From Ridgeia piscesae (lineage: Eukaryota; Annelida; Polychaeta; Sabellida; Siboglinidae): DNA of 64,000 nt. The stretch covers positions 183,501 to 247,500 of the forward strand of contig JAODUO010000542.1 in NCBI GenBank assembly GCA_025642075.2. The letters run 5' to 3'. A program made the translations under genes and the position numbers. The notes under the pieces are model-generated. The model was not told the origin of the DNA, did not search any database, and was given only the letters and a program-made list of their open reading frames with translations. Of the stretch, positions 1-12,900 are shown one piece after another (positions within the stretch are counted from its first letter, which is position 1; each line of letters opens with the position of its first letter).

Positions 1-294
1 AAGGTATTGTGGGTACGCCAAATTCAGAAGGTCTGTGAGGCACGTGTCCCCATGGTTCCAGATTCACCTGTGATATGATAGGGATTGCGACGAAATCAAC
101 ACAGCTGAGTTAATGGTTTTATTGGTGATTGGTGTCTGCAGGCGTTTCGGCAGGGATGGGTCGAAATGAATATTCAGGTTCCCTGGGTGTGCGGGGCTCT
201 GCGGCCGCCAGACTGTTAGTTACGCCTAACTATTGGGCAAGAGTGTCCTGGTGAAGTGGGAGCCTTTCCTTTCAAATGTCGGTACGTTCCTATT

Positions 295-417
295 TAGCGC
301 AGCGTCAAATCCTTAGGCCTGCTCAAAGCGCTTCATATATTACTAACTGGTAGGCCTGTCCAATCGAACACCAACAAGACTTCTCCATTCAGTAAAGCTG
401 CATTTAATGCGCGGAGC

Positions 418-420
<3 letters not shown>
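295..420 (+). repeat. Fragment of dispersed SINE-like repeat (copy 1)
   Basis: This stretch carries the words GCTCAAAGCGCTT and GGCCTGTCCAATCGAACACC. They recur in variant form near 34100, 35890, 50050 and 57870. A tRNA B-box-like word (GATTCGAATC on either strand) follows at about 568-577, beyond a GA microsatellite that may be inserted within the element. It is degenerate; the ends are approximate. Confidence 0.5.
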
Positions 421-494
<74 letters not shown>

Positions 495-527
495 GAGAGG
501 AGAGAGAGAGGAGAGGAGAGAGAGAGA
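421..527. repeat. (GA)n microsatellite
   Basis: An almost pure GA dinucleotide tract of about 107 bp with a few GG interruptions. It creates long meaningless open frames (Arg-Glu or Ser-Leu repeats) on both strands. Confidence 0.97.
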
Positions 528-897
528 CCGTAAAAAGTCTTGCTGAAGGTTCAACACGAGAGCCCGGGATTCGAATCGGGGCATATTTAAAAATGTAATG
601 GTCTACAGGACATGTCAATCTAAAGCGCTGTGTGGGGAAATTATATAGCGGCAAATCCGTGGGGCACGTTACCCAAACGCTCCTCTGGGTCTGCCCATGA
701 TGTGCGTATGGACTTTTCAAGAACGCGCATGCGCTCTCGTATAAGCAGGGCATGCTCCTTTCCTTTTCGACCTAACTAAATGCCAGTTAACAAACTAGAG
801 ATGGGTCACTATGATCGGTTTTATTGTTGTTGTTCGAATGGTGCTCAGCTGCCACGTTATTATTAAGAAATTTCATTCTAGCTGTCTACTAATAGTA

Positions 898-898
<1 letters not shown>

Positions 899-944
<46 letters not shown>

Positions 945-967
945 ATAAAAATTATATATATATATAA
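899..967. repeat. (TA)n microsatellite
   Basis: An AT dinucleotide tract with short interruptions (TATTATAT, TATAAAAATTA). Nothing coding is visible around it. Confidence 0.95.
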
Positions 968-1046
968 AGGCGCACAGACGAAAAATGAATTATAGCTATA
1001 GAACGTTAACAATAACTGAAACGGATAAAGAAAAACAGCCAACCCG

Positions 1047-1262
1047 GTGTAGCGTTGGCAAATGCTGAAAATAGGCCAAATGACAGTGCCCTATATATAT
1101 CGGATATGCAAATTATATGACGTCATGGAAACGGCCGCGGTGGTAACACTTCAGTAGGCGGAGCATGCATACGTGCATAGTTTTGCATATAGATTAAATG
1201 AAACATACCTTTGGCTGTCGAACGCAAACATTGACGTCATGGAAAATTCCCCGGGCAACACT
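1047..1262 (-). repeat. CRE-palindrome module, copy 1
   Basis: Read on the minus strand, this copy runs from GGAATTTTCCATGACGTCAATG (box at 1232-1239), through a linker containing AAAGGTATGTTTCAT, to a second TTTCCATGACGTCATATAATTTGCATAT (box at 1118-1125). Both boxes are the perfect palindrome TGACGTCA, the CREB/ATF consensus. The unit reappears in the same orientation at 3040-3210 and inverted at 2120-2260 and 3395-3480. It could be a repeated promoter-like unit or a non-autonomous element; no transcript is known. Confidence 0.6.
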
Positions 1263-1337
1263 AATCAATATGTTTCGTTATCGGCATGGCCATTTATCAA
1301 ATACTAAACTGCTGCACAAGAGCGTCAATGAGCTGTA

Positions 1338-2115
1338 TTGACTATTGTGTGTACTTTGCGCACAACAAGAACTAAAGGAGGTCAGTCAGTACATCGCTCG
1401 CCCGCCCGCCTTATCGCTGCAGTTACTGCATATGCACAGACCAGTCTGGTTGAGCGAACTTCCCGTGCTCTAGTAACTGAGCTTCTGAAAGGCACAGACG
1501 TGCAACGTTTCAGTCGTAACTTTGGCGTACAATGCAAACCGTTGTCGTAGTTATCTTACGTTTCGTTCAAATTACCTATGCTTGTTTATCAGTATATCAG
1601 TTTCAGGACAATTGTTTTTACCAACGAAATTCTGTTTTCATATATCATTGCTGGTGGTTTGTGTGAAAAGGACTTGCACGAATAATGCTATCTCGTTACC
1701 TTTACGACTCCACCAGTGAACACAAGCATGATGTGATTAAACCTAACCTGTGACCTAGACTAGTTCTGTCTGACGTTAGCCACAACAGCTCAATGGAAAA
1801 GTCTTGGAATCAACAGGGCCGTTTCCTCGTCAAAGGGTAGAAAGCGGTGGAATTAAAACTAAGATGTGTTATTTGATGGATTACTGAATCTGTAAACTAT
1901 ATAATAAACCCGATGTATGCGTCGATCTCAGATGAACGCTCCAATAGGGTGTTTATAATTTAACCATCGATGCTAACAAGGTGCCCATCAGCAATATTCG
2001 TGACTAGAGGTCATATCATGGCAAAACACAACTAGTCGCAGTAACAGCGACTTGAAAAGAGCCAACTGTAGCAGCCGCGTTCTGACCGACCTACATTTAT
2101 GTTCTGTCGAACGGG
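1338..2115. other. Intergenic, no gene recognised
   Basis: Mixed-composition sequence between two CRE modules. Short open frames (for example 1338-1550) lack splice context, domain character or repeated occurrence, and I do not call them genes. Confidence 0.5.
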
Positions 2116-2119
2116 TCGG

Positions 2120-2260
2120 TGTGTGGAAATTTTCCATGACGTCAGTGTTTGCCCGCAGCGACCAACTGTATTTGCGTAGACGTCTCGCGTACGCGGCGGT
2201 TCCATACGCGCCGTGTTGTAACCACGGAATTTTCCATGATTTCATTATATAACAGCACTA
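2120..2260 (+). repeat. CRE-palindrome module, copy 2 (inverted to copy 1)
   Basis: On the plus strand GGAAATTTTCCATGACGTCAG (TGACGTCA at 2137-2144) is followed about 100 bp later by GGAATTTTCCATGATTTCATTATATAA (2226-2252). There the second palindrome has decayed but a TATA-like string is kept. The copy faces away from copy 1. It is followed by about 800 bp without recognisable genes. A phrase TAATGGTCTAC near 2560 is shared with 596-606. Confidence 0.55.
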
Positions 2261-3039
2261 GTCAGCGTTGATGCTATATGTCGGTACAGGGGAGTACTAT
2301 TTTAGGATGCGCGTCGTATATTTGTTGAAGAAACTGGCTTACGAAGACATGAATTATAGCAGTCGTTTGTGTAAGTTTTATTCAGTCTGTGACCAGATCT
2401 GTATAGGCCTACACAGCAAAGTCGTGGAAATGTGCTCGAGTACACAAGAGAGGTTAGGGGTTGATGTTAATTGTAGGCGCCAATATGCACAACATTTTAA
2501 AGTCAAATCTTGCAATTGTACTCCCGTTGACATTCGCCTAGCCCTAGGCGGAGCAATATAATGGTCTACGAGGCAAGTCAATTTATCGCAGGCATAGGCC
2601 ATGGCACAAGTAAATGCTAAAGTGTTACGGGGTACGCTCTCCGAGCCTTCCTGGACCCGCATATGATCCACATATGATGGTTGTATGCACGCACACGCGC
2701 ACGTAACTAGTACATGCTCACATATATGTTGCCTTACCCAGCTTTTGAACTATTTTAAATGTTAATTAATAATACTAATAATAACGTTATTGTCCAGTCG
2801 TAGAATGGAGAAACATCTTGCACTTTGGAGGATGCATAAAATAACACAATAATTTAAATCACATCACATAGTAATGCATTTACACAGTAAAATCCTACTG
2901 GTTAATGCTGAACATAAAATAATAGTAAGACATGTAAGGCGTATTAACTAGAAGTACATTCATTGCTACGAAAGGTTAACCAGAAAATTACAATGATAAA
3001 ACAACCAGTGGAATGTACATACTACATGTATATACCGTA

Positions 3040-3210
3040 CTAGTAAATGCTGAAAATATGCCATTGCCCGATATGGAAATTATATAGAAACTCCATAGTA
3101 ACTCCGCTGTAGGAGAACCATGCAGGCATAGAAGTAACTGAGTTCAGGACATGAGTCATGATACATACCTTTGACGTACACAAACGTTGACGTCATGGAC
3201 AATTCCCTGG
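3040..3210 (-). repeat. CRE-palindrome module, copy 3
   Basis: This aligns by eye with copy 1 over its length: AAATGCTGAAAATA, then a TGCCCGATATGGAAATTATAT segment without the CRE, then ACATACCTTTG, then TTGACGTCATGGACAATTCCC with TGACGTCA at 3188-3195. It is a degenerate copy in the same orientation as copy 1. Confidence 0.55.
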
Positions 3211-3394
3211 AAGACTTTCATTATCAGCGGCGATCGTAAGCGCTTGAGGGCCTCGCTGATAACAAACAGAGACATTGAAAACGCCAAGAGGTGGCCCGGG
3301 ACTCGACTACTCTTGGCCCATTACGCAGGCAGCGTTGCTCGCCAATTAAGACCTCGTGTCGACAACGTGTGGTTATGCCAAAGTGTATGGCTAT

Positions 3395-3480
3395 ACGGGA
3401 CGTTTTCCATGACGTCAGGAATTGCATATGGCCGTCGACGGAATTGTCCATGATTCATACACCAATTTGTATAAAGATCT
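3395..3480 (+). repeat. CRE-palindrome module, copy 4 (short)
   Basis: CGTTTTCCATGACGTCAGG has the palindrome at 3410-3417. It is followed only 41 bp later by GGAATTGTCCATGATTCATA and a TATAAAG string at 3470-3476. The copy is inverted relative to copy 3, so copies 3 and 4 form a divergent pair like copies 1 and 2. Confidence 0.5.
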
Positions 3481-3861
3481 AGTGTAACTCCAACTGCGTC
3501 GATAGTGGCCACGCAATTGTCCACGCACAATCCACGGCGTTATTATATTAACACAATTTATTTTGAACTTACTGCTAATAACTAATGATTACTAATAACG
3601 AAACAGATAACATGACGAAGTTGTTAACTGGATATCTAATATATTTGCTTGCTAATATAAACTATTGGTACCCATTTATAATATAAAATGACAACAAGAC
3701 TTGGCTGTTATTTTTTTGTTCGCCATCTCGGCGCCAACAATTAAACTTAGAACTGCGTTATCGCACAGAAATCACAAAACATTTTGATTTTCTTCTTGTA
3801 GCATTGTAGTATAGCATTCGTCATTCTATATTTTGTGTCCATGTTTCCATGTTATAAATAT

Positions 3862-4061
<200 letters not shown>

Positions 4062-4399
4062 TGAATGGCTAAATATGACGAAATAAATAGTCTTTATGGG
4101 CAGCTATCCAAATGTTGGTCGGGAAACATACCTTCAAATGCCATGACCATGCATGGGATAACATCGGCGCCATTTATTATTAGTTTTAATCATTAGCGTA
4201 GAAAGAAGACACTCTTTGCAATCGAAAGCAAAGGTGGCAGACGAAGTTTGAAAGATATAACGATTTCTACAATGTTTGAAGTATATACCTTCATAGTAAA
4301 GTGCGCTTAACACACTAAGAATCGCAAGGATATATTTTGAAGCAGAGATATGAAAGCACTATAGGAAGCAAGACACAATAAGTCGTAGATAGCTGGACT

Positions 4400-4980
4400 A
4401 GTGGCTGCAGGTTATTAGTGACGATAATGGGTTGCTATTCTTGTTGGCCGTAGGCGGCACTGCTGGGAGGGTCAGTAGTGCTATTCTAGTTGGCCTTAGC
4501 CGCACTATACGAAGAAGCACAGCCAGACTATTATTATCTCTCGGACCTACCGAGAGGGGAGTCCGAGCCTTGTCCGAAGCTTAGCCAGAGAGTTGCGCAG
4601 ATAGCCTAACTAAATAAGGAAATGCATGTCTAGTTAGTGACTGCCTCTTGGCAGATAGGATATAAGCCTAGGGAAGGAAGAGACGGGAGGAGAGAAAAGA
4701 AGAGATGGAAGATGTTTGTACTGTGTATTGGGAGGAATAAAAACGTGTTGCTACCAAGCCGAACTTGGACTTCTGCAGTTATTGAATCTTGAAGAGACAC
4801 TACACTGCTTGTGTGTTGTGGTGAGTTGCGATGGTGGCCGATCCTGCAGTAGGTCGCTAGATGTAACTACCTGACATGCGAGTAGTGTAAACAAGCCGCA
4901 ACCGATACCTCTAAGGTGGAGTATTGCGTAACACTCATTAGGGGCTAGGTTGAGGACATCATAACACGATGTTTAAATAA
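4400..4980 (+). mobile_element. Possible solo LTR / retrotransposon LTR remnant
   Basis: Internal organisation resembles an LTR read on the plus strand: a GC-richer upstream part with a palindromic stretch (CTCGGACCTACCGAGAGG), a TATA-like GATATAAGCC near 4658, a purine-rich stretch, and a polyadenylation signal AATAAAAA near 4736. After it comes GC-richer sequence with TGGTGGCCGATCC, which could be the start of an internal region. I found no target duplication, no partner LTR and no gag or pol coding. The boundaries are guesses. Confidence 0.3.
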
Positions 4981-6827
4981 CATAATATGAACGTGTAGGA
5001 TGGTTTGAGGGGCACGCACTCATAGATCTGTAGCCGCGCAACACCGTCTTCTGATGTCAGGATCCGACGATCAAATGTCAATGTGAGTGTGTTTTTGAAA
5101 TTGCGAACGTCGCCGAAAAAAAAATGGACGTGCAAACTATGGTTCCAGAATAAGTTTATAATAAGATTTTAAAAACTGAATTGAACTTTAGTCATTTCGA
5201 TCACCACATACAAAGATATGCACAACATAGAAATCAGTATATAAAAAATTAACCGTGGAGGTCCTCTAGAAACTCCTATAGGGGTTTATACTGAGGACCA
5301 CCAGAACATAATAATTAAAAAACATGTTCATTATTATACTAATGTTCAAAAATATATTAATTATTCCATTAAACTAAAAATATAATATTTTGTCCACTTT
5401 ATTAGACCCACAGATAATTTCCCCAGCGGTGTCATCTTACCAGCGGTCACCAAGCTGCCACCAAACGGAGTCATATCCTATGACTAAGCAAAGGTTGTGC
5501 AATAAGGGAGAGGCTGCAGAAATTACATAGAAAAACCGCGGTAATGTAATGCAGATAGGATAGTACATTTTTGCGCAGGTTTTTTTTACGAGATTTTGTT
5601 CTACTGTTTTAGATATTTAATATGTTTTAAATATTCATATATAATATTATATATTTGAGTGCACTGGCGATAGCCTTATTCCTTAATAAAATATAATTAT
5701 AATCTAGATGTTCGTCTAAACAGTTACACACTGATAATCCACCAAGACACCGGGTAGAAATCCTATTGTTGTTTTGTTTAGTCTACGGATTGAATTAGCC
5801 TTGATAGTTTAGATATCAGCCTACCGTTGCCAAGGCGTTATTAGTACGATTGTTCGCTAGATGGTGCAGTAAAATTAATGAATAAAATCGTTAATGCAGA
5901 TTTTTTATTATCAGTTCAAAACAGAATGTTTCCAGTGCGTACATACAGACACTCGGTTAACTAATGATGCACTTGTCTAAGATAACTTTGACTTAGGTCC
6001 GGACAAGCTGACGATAACAACGGATCTCCCCCGTTTGCGCGCGCCACCTGTTGTACTAATTTGAAATGATCACTAGTCTGCCGGACCGATGTTTCCGTGA
6101 CATTTGAAAGGGACAACTTCAAATGAGTGAACGAGAATTAACTATTTCGGATGAACGTGAAAGTTTGTAACGATCTGAATGCGGAGGATAATACATTTTG
6201 CAACCAGGTTGGAATAAAAATGACGCATGTTTACCGCGGTGGAATTGTGTGAAAACATGCATTTGTTATCAATTAGTGCCTGCAAACAGATAAGACGATA
6301 AACTGGGTAATTTAACACACCACACCGTCGAATTTGACGATTGACGGAGACGGAGTCAAGTTACAAGTGCCAGTGGTTTAGCTCGTCTTATCATATCATT
6401 TCGTTATTATATATTATTATTGTTGTCTCGATGAGTAGACGATGGATAGTTTCACCGTTTACACTCGCACCTCTAAAAAACCATGAAAATGGTTACCTAG
6501 ATGTGTATGTACTATGTCTAGACTAGGAAGTTGTACCGGCTAGTTTACACTACACTACAGACTCGTACAGAGTACAGTCATCATACTTGACACATTCAGG
6601 GGCAGGGCTAAAATTTGGCACTGGTCTGATATTTGTTCTTCAAAATTTCATATTTTAATTTCCCTTTTTCTGAAAATAATGATATTCTGGGTTTTTTCTC
6701 AATTACAGCTCAGAACATTATTTTTTTAAATATAAAATCGACATGATTGTTTTATTTTATTTATTTAGACCATAGCCTAGGGCTAGGAGATGGCTCTGAA
6801 AGGATTGTTTTATTCATATTCCTTCAG
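4981..6827. other. Intergenic, upstream of the TASOR/TEX15-like gene
   Basis: AT-rich sequence with homopolymer runs and no convincing exon. The promoter and 5' exon(s) of the plus-strand gene should lie here or further upstream. I cannot identify a start codon exon: the first supported exon begins mid-frame at 6828 unless the internal ATG at 6869 is used. Confidence 0.4.
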
Positions 6828-6949
6828 CTTGGCGACATTACACTACAGCTACAGTAGATGACATCTGCATGGACCCATGGAACTCTGGCCGACCAGATGT
6901 GTCCCACGACCCTGGGGGGACAGGGATGTCAGTCCTCCAATCAGACCCA
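6828..6949 (+). CDS. Exon A (N-terminal, start uncertain)
   Basis: A T-rich tract ending CCTTCAG precedes the exon, and a strong donor GTAAGA follows at 6950. The frame is open (WRHYTTATVDDICMDPWN...) and ends at phase 0, matching the next exon. An in-frame ATG at 6869 could be the initiator. A longer reading to a weaker donor at 6996 is open but has the wrong phase for the next exon. Confidence 0.5.
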
Positions 6950-9900
6950 GTAAGATGGATTGAATCCGAGGATGGGAGGACACCTTCAAGTCAAGGTACA
7001 ATCAATCTCATCCTTACTCTTAAATACTTGGTTATTTGACACACTGGTATGCTGCAAGTAATGAATGGTTTGGATCATCATAATAATTTTGCAGCTGTTT
7101 TAAGTGTCGTGTGGTTGAAGCAAAGGCCTTGGCATATTTTTCTTGATCTGACTCTTGCAGTTTTTTTTTTAATACCCATCAAAGAGAAGTTTGATTATCT
7201 TTCTATCTCACTATACATAAACACATTGACTCGCTTGACTTAACCCATAGGCCAGTCTGAACCTTCGTTGTCCTCCTGTTCCTGAATGACCCACCCAGCG
7301 ACTTGTCATATCTTATTACAGAGCTCTGCTGTTAGCAGTGGGAGTCCAGTATCATGCCTGACTTCATCGCTCCATCTTTTTTCATGGTCTTATTTTTCAT
7401 GGTCCTCAAAAGTCTTCTTTGTAGGCTATTTTAATTAAGCTTTCTCTTGGCATACAAGAGCTCTCCATGCTTTATGAGTTATTATTGCTGTCATTTCTTC
7501 ACTATTAGAACTTGTAATATTTAAACTGTAGTTTGACTTATTAAAAAGTAAATCATCCACTGAAAAAATGTTCCACATTCAAAGGTTTGAATTGATCTTA
7601 TGTGGAAAACCAAGTTGTGTTGCTATTTTGGGGGCAATAGATTCCAGTTGGGTGTATGGCCAGACCATTCATCACTTGAGTTTCCTAGTCGGTTTGTTAC
7701 AGTTGATCTAAATTCTGACCGTGGAAAGAGTATTCTGAGCGTTGTACAGCGGTCCTACATTGACACCGCTTACAAAAATCAAAGATGGCATGTCTGCAAC
7801 ATCGTAGATATCACCAACCAGCACATCATCAACAAATACAGGTAAATGGTTCTTGTCATGTCAGCTGAGAGTGTATGTTAGACAAAGTCAACACAACACA
7901 AATGAGAGTGTCACAAACTCACCAGGCACCACAGTACAAAGGATGTGTCACAGACAAACTCACTAGTGACCACAGTACAAAGGATGTGTCACAGACAAAC
8001 TCACCAGTGATCACAGCACAAAGGATGTGTCACAGACAAACTCAACAGTTACCACAGCACACAAACAAGTTAATGCAAAATACTATGTCCGCATATCACA
8101 GTGATCTTTTGTGCACTCAGTGTGTAAAGGGTTAAATGATGTGATTAAATATAAACCGACAGGGTGAAATGTTTCAGGGCACGGGTGCAGGAAATGGGGC
8201 AGGTGCAGAGACTGGGAACACACCTGATAGAGACAGTGATGTTCACTTGTTTGGCTTCTGACAAAGTGCTGGAGGAGGTCAGAGACAATGGATACCACGT
8301 CAATCTCTCTGTCAGCAGCTTCCTAGGTATGGTTTAACAACAATGCGGAGGTCATTTGCGTCTAGTCATTTCTTTGAACATGAAGTCATGTTGTGCAGTA
8401 TAAATAATATGTCATGACATACTGACCTAGATGTGTTTGATCTTTCTGAAGGAATCAGTTTATTTACATAGCAGACTTTTAGCAGCTTTTCAAAGACATG
8501 GCCTTAAAAGTCTGAGTACTAATGAAATTGATATGTGTATCACGTGATCTGTAGTTATGACCACCCTCGCATGCCCGGGGTCTTACCTCGGTAGCATCTT
8601 TCACTTACCCTGGCACATCCCTGTGAAAAACTCATCTTTTAACGTCGGCCAGTGAAATCACTCACAAGGAGTGTGGTTTGTTGTCAAGATTACAGATTGC
8701 TGACTAATAAATAAGGGCATACGCTTATTAAAACATATAGGCTCGATGCATGGAATATGATATTACAGAGTTATTTAGTGCTGATCTCATTGCTTGCAGG
8801 GCCTGAGAAGAAAGGTGTGGTTCTGTCGCGCCATGCAGATGTTCAACTGAAGGTGGCGGAACTGATTGTTGACTCCTGTTGGATAGTAATGTTCAAGGTC
8901 AGTATTCTGTCATCGCTGTCGTTTATGAAGTTCTCTTTTTAAGGTGAATTTTAATTCTTTTGAGGAGAAACTAACTATTACGTGTCATTTAAATCGCTTT
9001 CCAATCATGACGGCTGAAATGTCTTTATACTGTGTTCACCCATGGTCTGCCAGCATGTGTCATCCATATTGTAGGTTGCACAAAATGCATATGTTTACAT
9101 CCATCACTATTACTAGTTATTACTAACACCAATGTTTGACTAATATAGCATGTTTTAAACTCCGTGTAACCATAAATATATTATGAACATATGAATTTGC
9201 ACACTGGCATCCAGTTTTGCATAGTGTGTTGCTACATAAAAATGGATGCCACCTAGTGAATGGAAATGGTCACATGGAAGTGTCTCCACCTAGCGTGATA
9301 TATTGAAATCATTTTGGGAATCAACCAACAGTGAGTGACTAAATGGATGAACATTTATTAGAATGCAAAATTGGCATAATTTTGCATCACAGATATTTCT
9401 CATGTGTTCTGTACCCTTAACAGAATGACTACTGTATTTATATCATGTACCATTAATACACTCTCAAATGGAAACACCTTGCTGCACTACAACAGAGGTC
9501 AAAGGGTCACCTGTCTGACTTGTTGTAGGTGGCACTGGGAAACTGCCGGTATATCACAGACATGGATGCGCAGGAAGAGAGAGTTGGCCTCAGCCCAGAC
9601 AACGACTGTCACCAGTTTACCATTGGTCCAGACAGCAGCCAACCAATTGAAGTGCAGGCCTCTCGTGACCAGGTAACTTGGATGTAGCTTCTGTAATACT
9701 AAAGAGGGTAGTTTAAAGGGATACTCCATTCAGTGAGAGATGCACAGCATCTGTATAATATAGTGGTTGTGCATAGTAATTGTGCACAAAGAATGGTAAT
9801 AAACAATTATAGCATAATTGTACAAGAAACACTCCATGTTGGATTCAGGGCGTTGCCATCTTGCCAGTGACGTAAACCGCTTACGTCACTGGCGCATGCA

Positions 9901-12900
9901 AGTTCGAACATCATATGTCTGTCCAATGGTATTTGATGTAACCAGTATGTTGCGGATTGCTTACGTCATTTTCACAATTATTAGCGAAGATTCCGCCAAT
10001 CCTTGCCTTTTTTTAACAATGCGCCAGTGACGTAAACGATTTGGCTTACGTCACTGGCACATAAGTCTCAAAATGGAAATGCCCTGAATCTAAGATTGCA
10101 TGTTTTTGATAATTTGATACCGTTAAACTATAACTAATTGTTTATTAACGATCTTTGTGCACAATTACTAGGCACAACTAATATAGTATACATATGTAAG
10201 TTAATACTGTGAACCTCTCACTGACTGGAGTATCCCTTTAAGGGGCCCCACAACCTCTAATTTCACTCCCATGAGGCTCACTAAAAACCCACTAACAGTC
10301 TGCTGCAGTGAGATCATTGAAGGGGGGGTTGCTGTTGTCTATTTTGTTGCTGCCGTAACTAGGTTCTTCTACCTAACAGAAGGACATTCCAGAAGTTGGG
10401 GGTTTGAGAGGGGGCAAGTAATAAGGCACATTCAAAAGGTACAGGGGGCATGCCAGATTCCACCACATATCTTTAAAGTCTCGAAAAAGTTAACATAACA
10501 ATTACAGCAACCTATTAACTGTAGCATGAGCCACATTGTCTTTTATACTCCTTGTGGACATTTTCTTTGACTTTGTTGTTGTTTGATGTGTGTCCTGAGT
10601 TATGGCCTCACTTTTCAGGTCTACCTCTTTGAAGTGGATGTTGATGGCATGATCTCTCCGCGACCCCGACAGGTCCAGCCTATCTATGCGATAAAGATCA
10701 AGGTCACGGAGCCTGAGTTGTGCGACACACTGCTGGCAGCATCCGCACCAGGACAGACTGCAGGCGGCGCCTTGCCTTCACCTGTGGCTGTTCCCTTCCT
10801 GGACCAGCGCAGCGAGCAAACACTTGCAGTGAATCAGACCGGAGTGCTGAGTCCGCCTCTGCTCTCCTGCCAGTACAGCACGCTCAGTCCACCTGTGAGC
10901 AACAGCAACTCAGGTTTACGCGATCAGCAGCGTCCAGTTGTAATGCACGCGGGAGTGCAGAATCAACAGCATCCTGTTGTAATTCGCTCAGGGATGCAGA
11001 ATCAACAGCATCCTGTTGCAATTCCCCCAGGAGTGCAGAATCGGCAGCATCCTGTTGCAATTCCCTCAGACCTGCAAAATCAACAGCTTCCATTCACAAT
11101 ACACCCAGGACTGCAAAATCGACAGGATCCCGTCAGAATTCACCCGGGACTGCAGAATCAACAGCATCCTGTTGCAGTTCCCCCAGGACTGCAGAATCAA
11201 CAGCATCCTTTTATAATACCTCCAGGACCGCAGAATCAGCAGCATCCTATTGCAGTTCCCTCAGGACTGCAGAATCAACAGCATCCTGTTGTAATACCTC
11301 CAGGACTGCAGAATCAGCAGCATCCTATTGCAGTTCCCTCAGGACTGCAGAATCAACAGCATCCTGTTGCAGTTCCCCCAGGACTGCAGAATCCACAGCA
11401 TCCTGTTGTAATTCCCCCAGGGCTACATAATCAACAGCATCCTGTTGTAATCCCCACAGGGCTGCAGAATCAACAGCATCCTGTTGCAGTTCCCTCAGGA
11501 TTGCAGAATCAACAGCGTGTAGTCAGAATTCTTCCAAGACTGCAGATCCAGCAGCATCCTGTTGCAATGCAGTCTGTGTGGAACCAGGCGCCAGTCCAAG
11601 GACAACAGGCTGTGCAGAATCCTGCTGTGAACCAGGCAGGTGTACAGAACATGCATGTGATGCCAACAGCTCGGTCACTTCTGCAGAACTTAGGCTACAA
11701 CAGCACAATTTCAAAGTGCCCAGAGCGAGCCGGTTGGAATTCAGACGTGCCATTAGGTGAGCTGTCGCTTCAAGCGTTGGTTGATGCGACCAGTGTACCT
11801 GAAAGACAGCCACCTGCTCTGGTGGTGAATACTCAGGTACAATATGGAAGACAGCAGACTGTGCAGGACTACTGGTACGCACACAGCGTGTCGCCAGTGG
11901 TACAACAGGACAAGCAGAAGCGACACAGCTGTAGAGGAAAATCACCAGGTGACAACAGAGAGACAGTCCCATCTGGCAGTCGGCTGTCAGCACCTGCACT
12001 TGAACTATCACCTGGTATGGGTGGCATACAGACAAACCCCACGGCCATAGGACCCTCGGAACGGAATACACTGTGTGAGCCTAGTGTTGTGCCCCCAGAT
12101 GCTGCATCGCCCTTGGGGCTGGGCATGAGGCTACCAACCGTCATCACCCCGACGGAAACACACACAGAACCTGTGGTGTCCGGTCCCGTCCAGCCAATCA
12201 TCATTCAGCCGACGTCTGACGTCAGGCCCTTTTTCCTAATGGAGCCTCCTGTCGCAGGCATAGAGCCTGTTAGTGCAAGTGTCGGTGGTGCTGAGGACAG
12301 CCAGATGCAGAACACGGTGCCGTGGAATCTGTTTTCTGGTGGAGACCACGAGAGAGAGGCAGTCGGTGCACGGGGTCGTGATGACATGGTAACTGATGAT
12401 TGCATGGCAGACAACTCCACATTGTGGAGTTTGTTTTCTGTTGACGAATGTGCACAGCGAGCTGCCAGAACACCTGGTGTGTCTGTTGGTCACCAGATGG
12501 AGCCACCTGTTATTTCTGGTGTGCCCACCGTAGTTCGGAACCCAATGCTGTCGAGTCTGTTAATTGGCAGTCAGAATGCTGAAACGTCGATAGCAGTGTC
12601 TGTCGATACATTGCCAGAGCAGTGTGCATTGACAGCAATGTCTATGCAACGCACAGTATCAACAGCAGTGCCAATTCAAAACAGAGAAACATCTACGGTG
12701 GCAGCAGTGCCAGCACAAAACAGAGAAACAGCTGCAGTGACAGCAGTACCAACACAAAACAGAGAAACATCTACGGTGACAGCAGTACCAACACAAAACA
12801 GAGAAACATCTACGGTGACAGCAGTACCAACACAAAACAGAGAAACATCTACGGTGACAGCAGTGCCGACACAAAACAGAGAAACAGCTGCAGTGACAGC

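Noticed and set aside
333..753. Ser/Leu and Arg/Glu repeat frames
   Set aside because: Produced by the GA microsatellite.
1338..1719. Two short plus-strand frames
   Set aside because: Length expected by chance; no codon bias or splice context.
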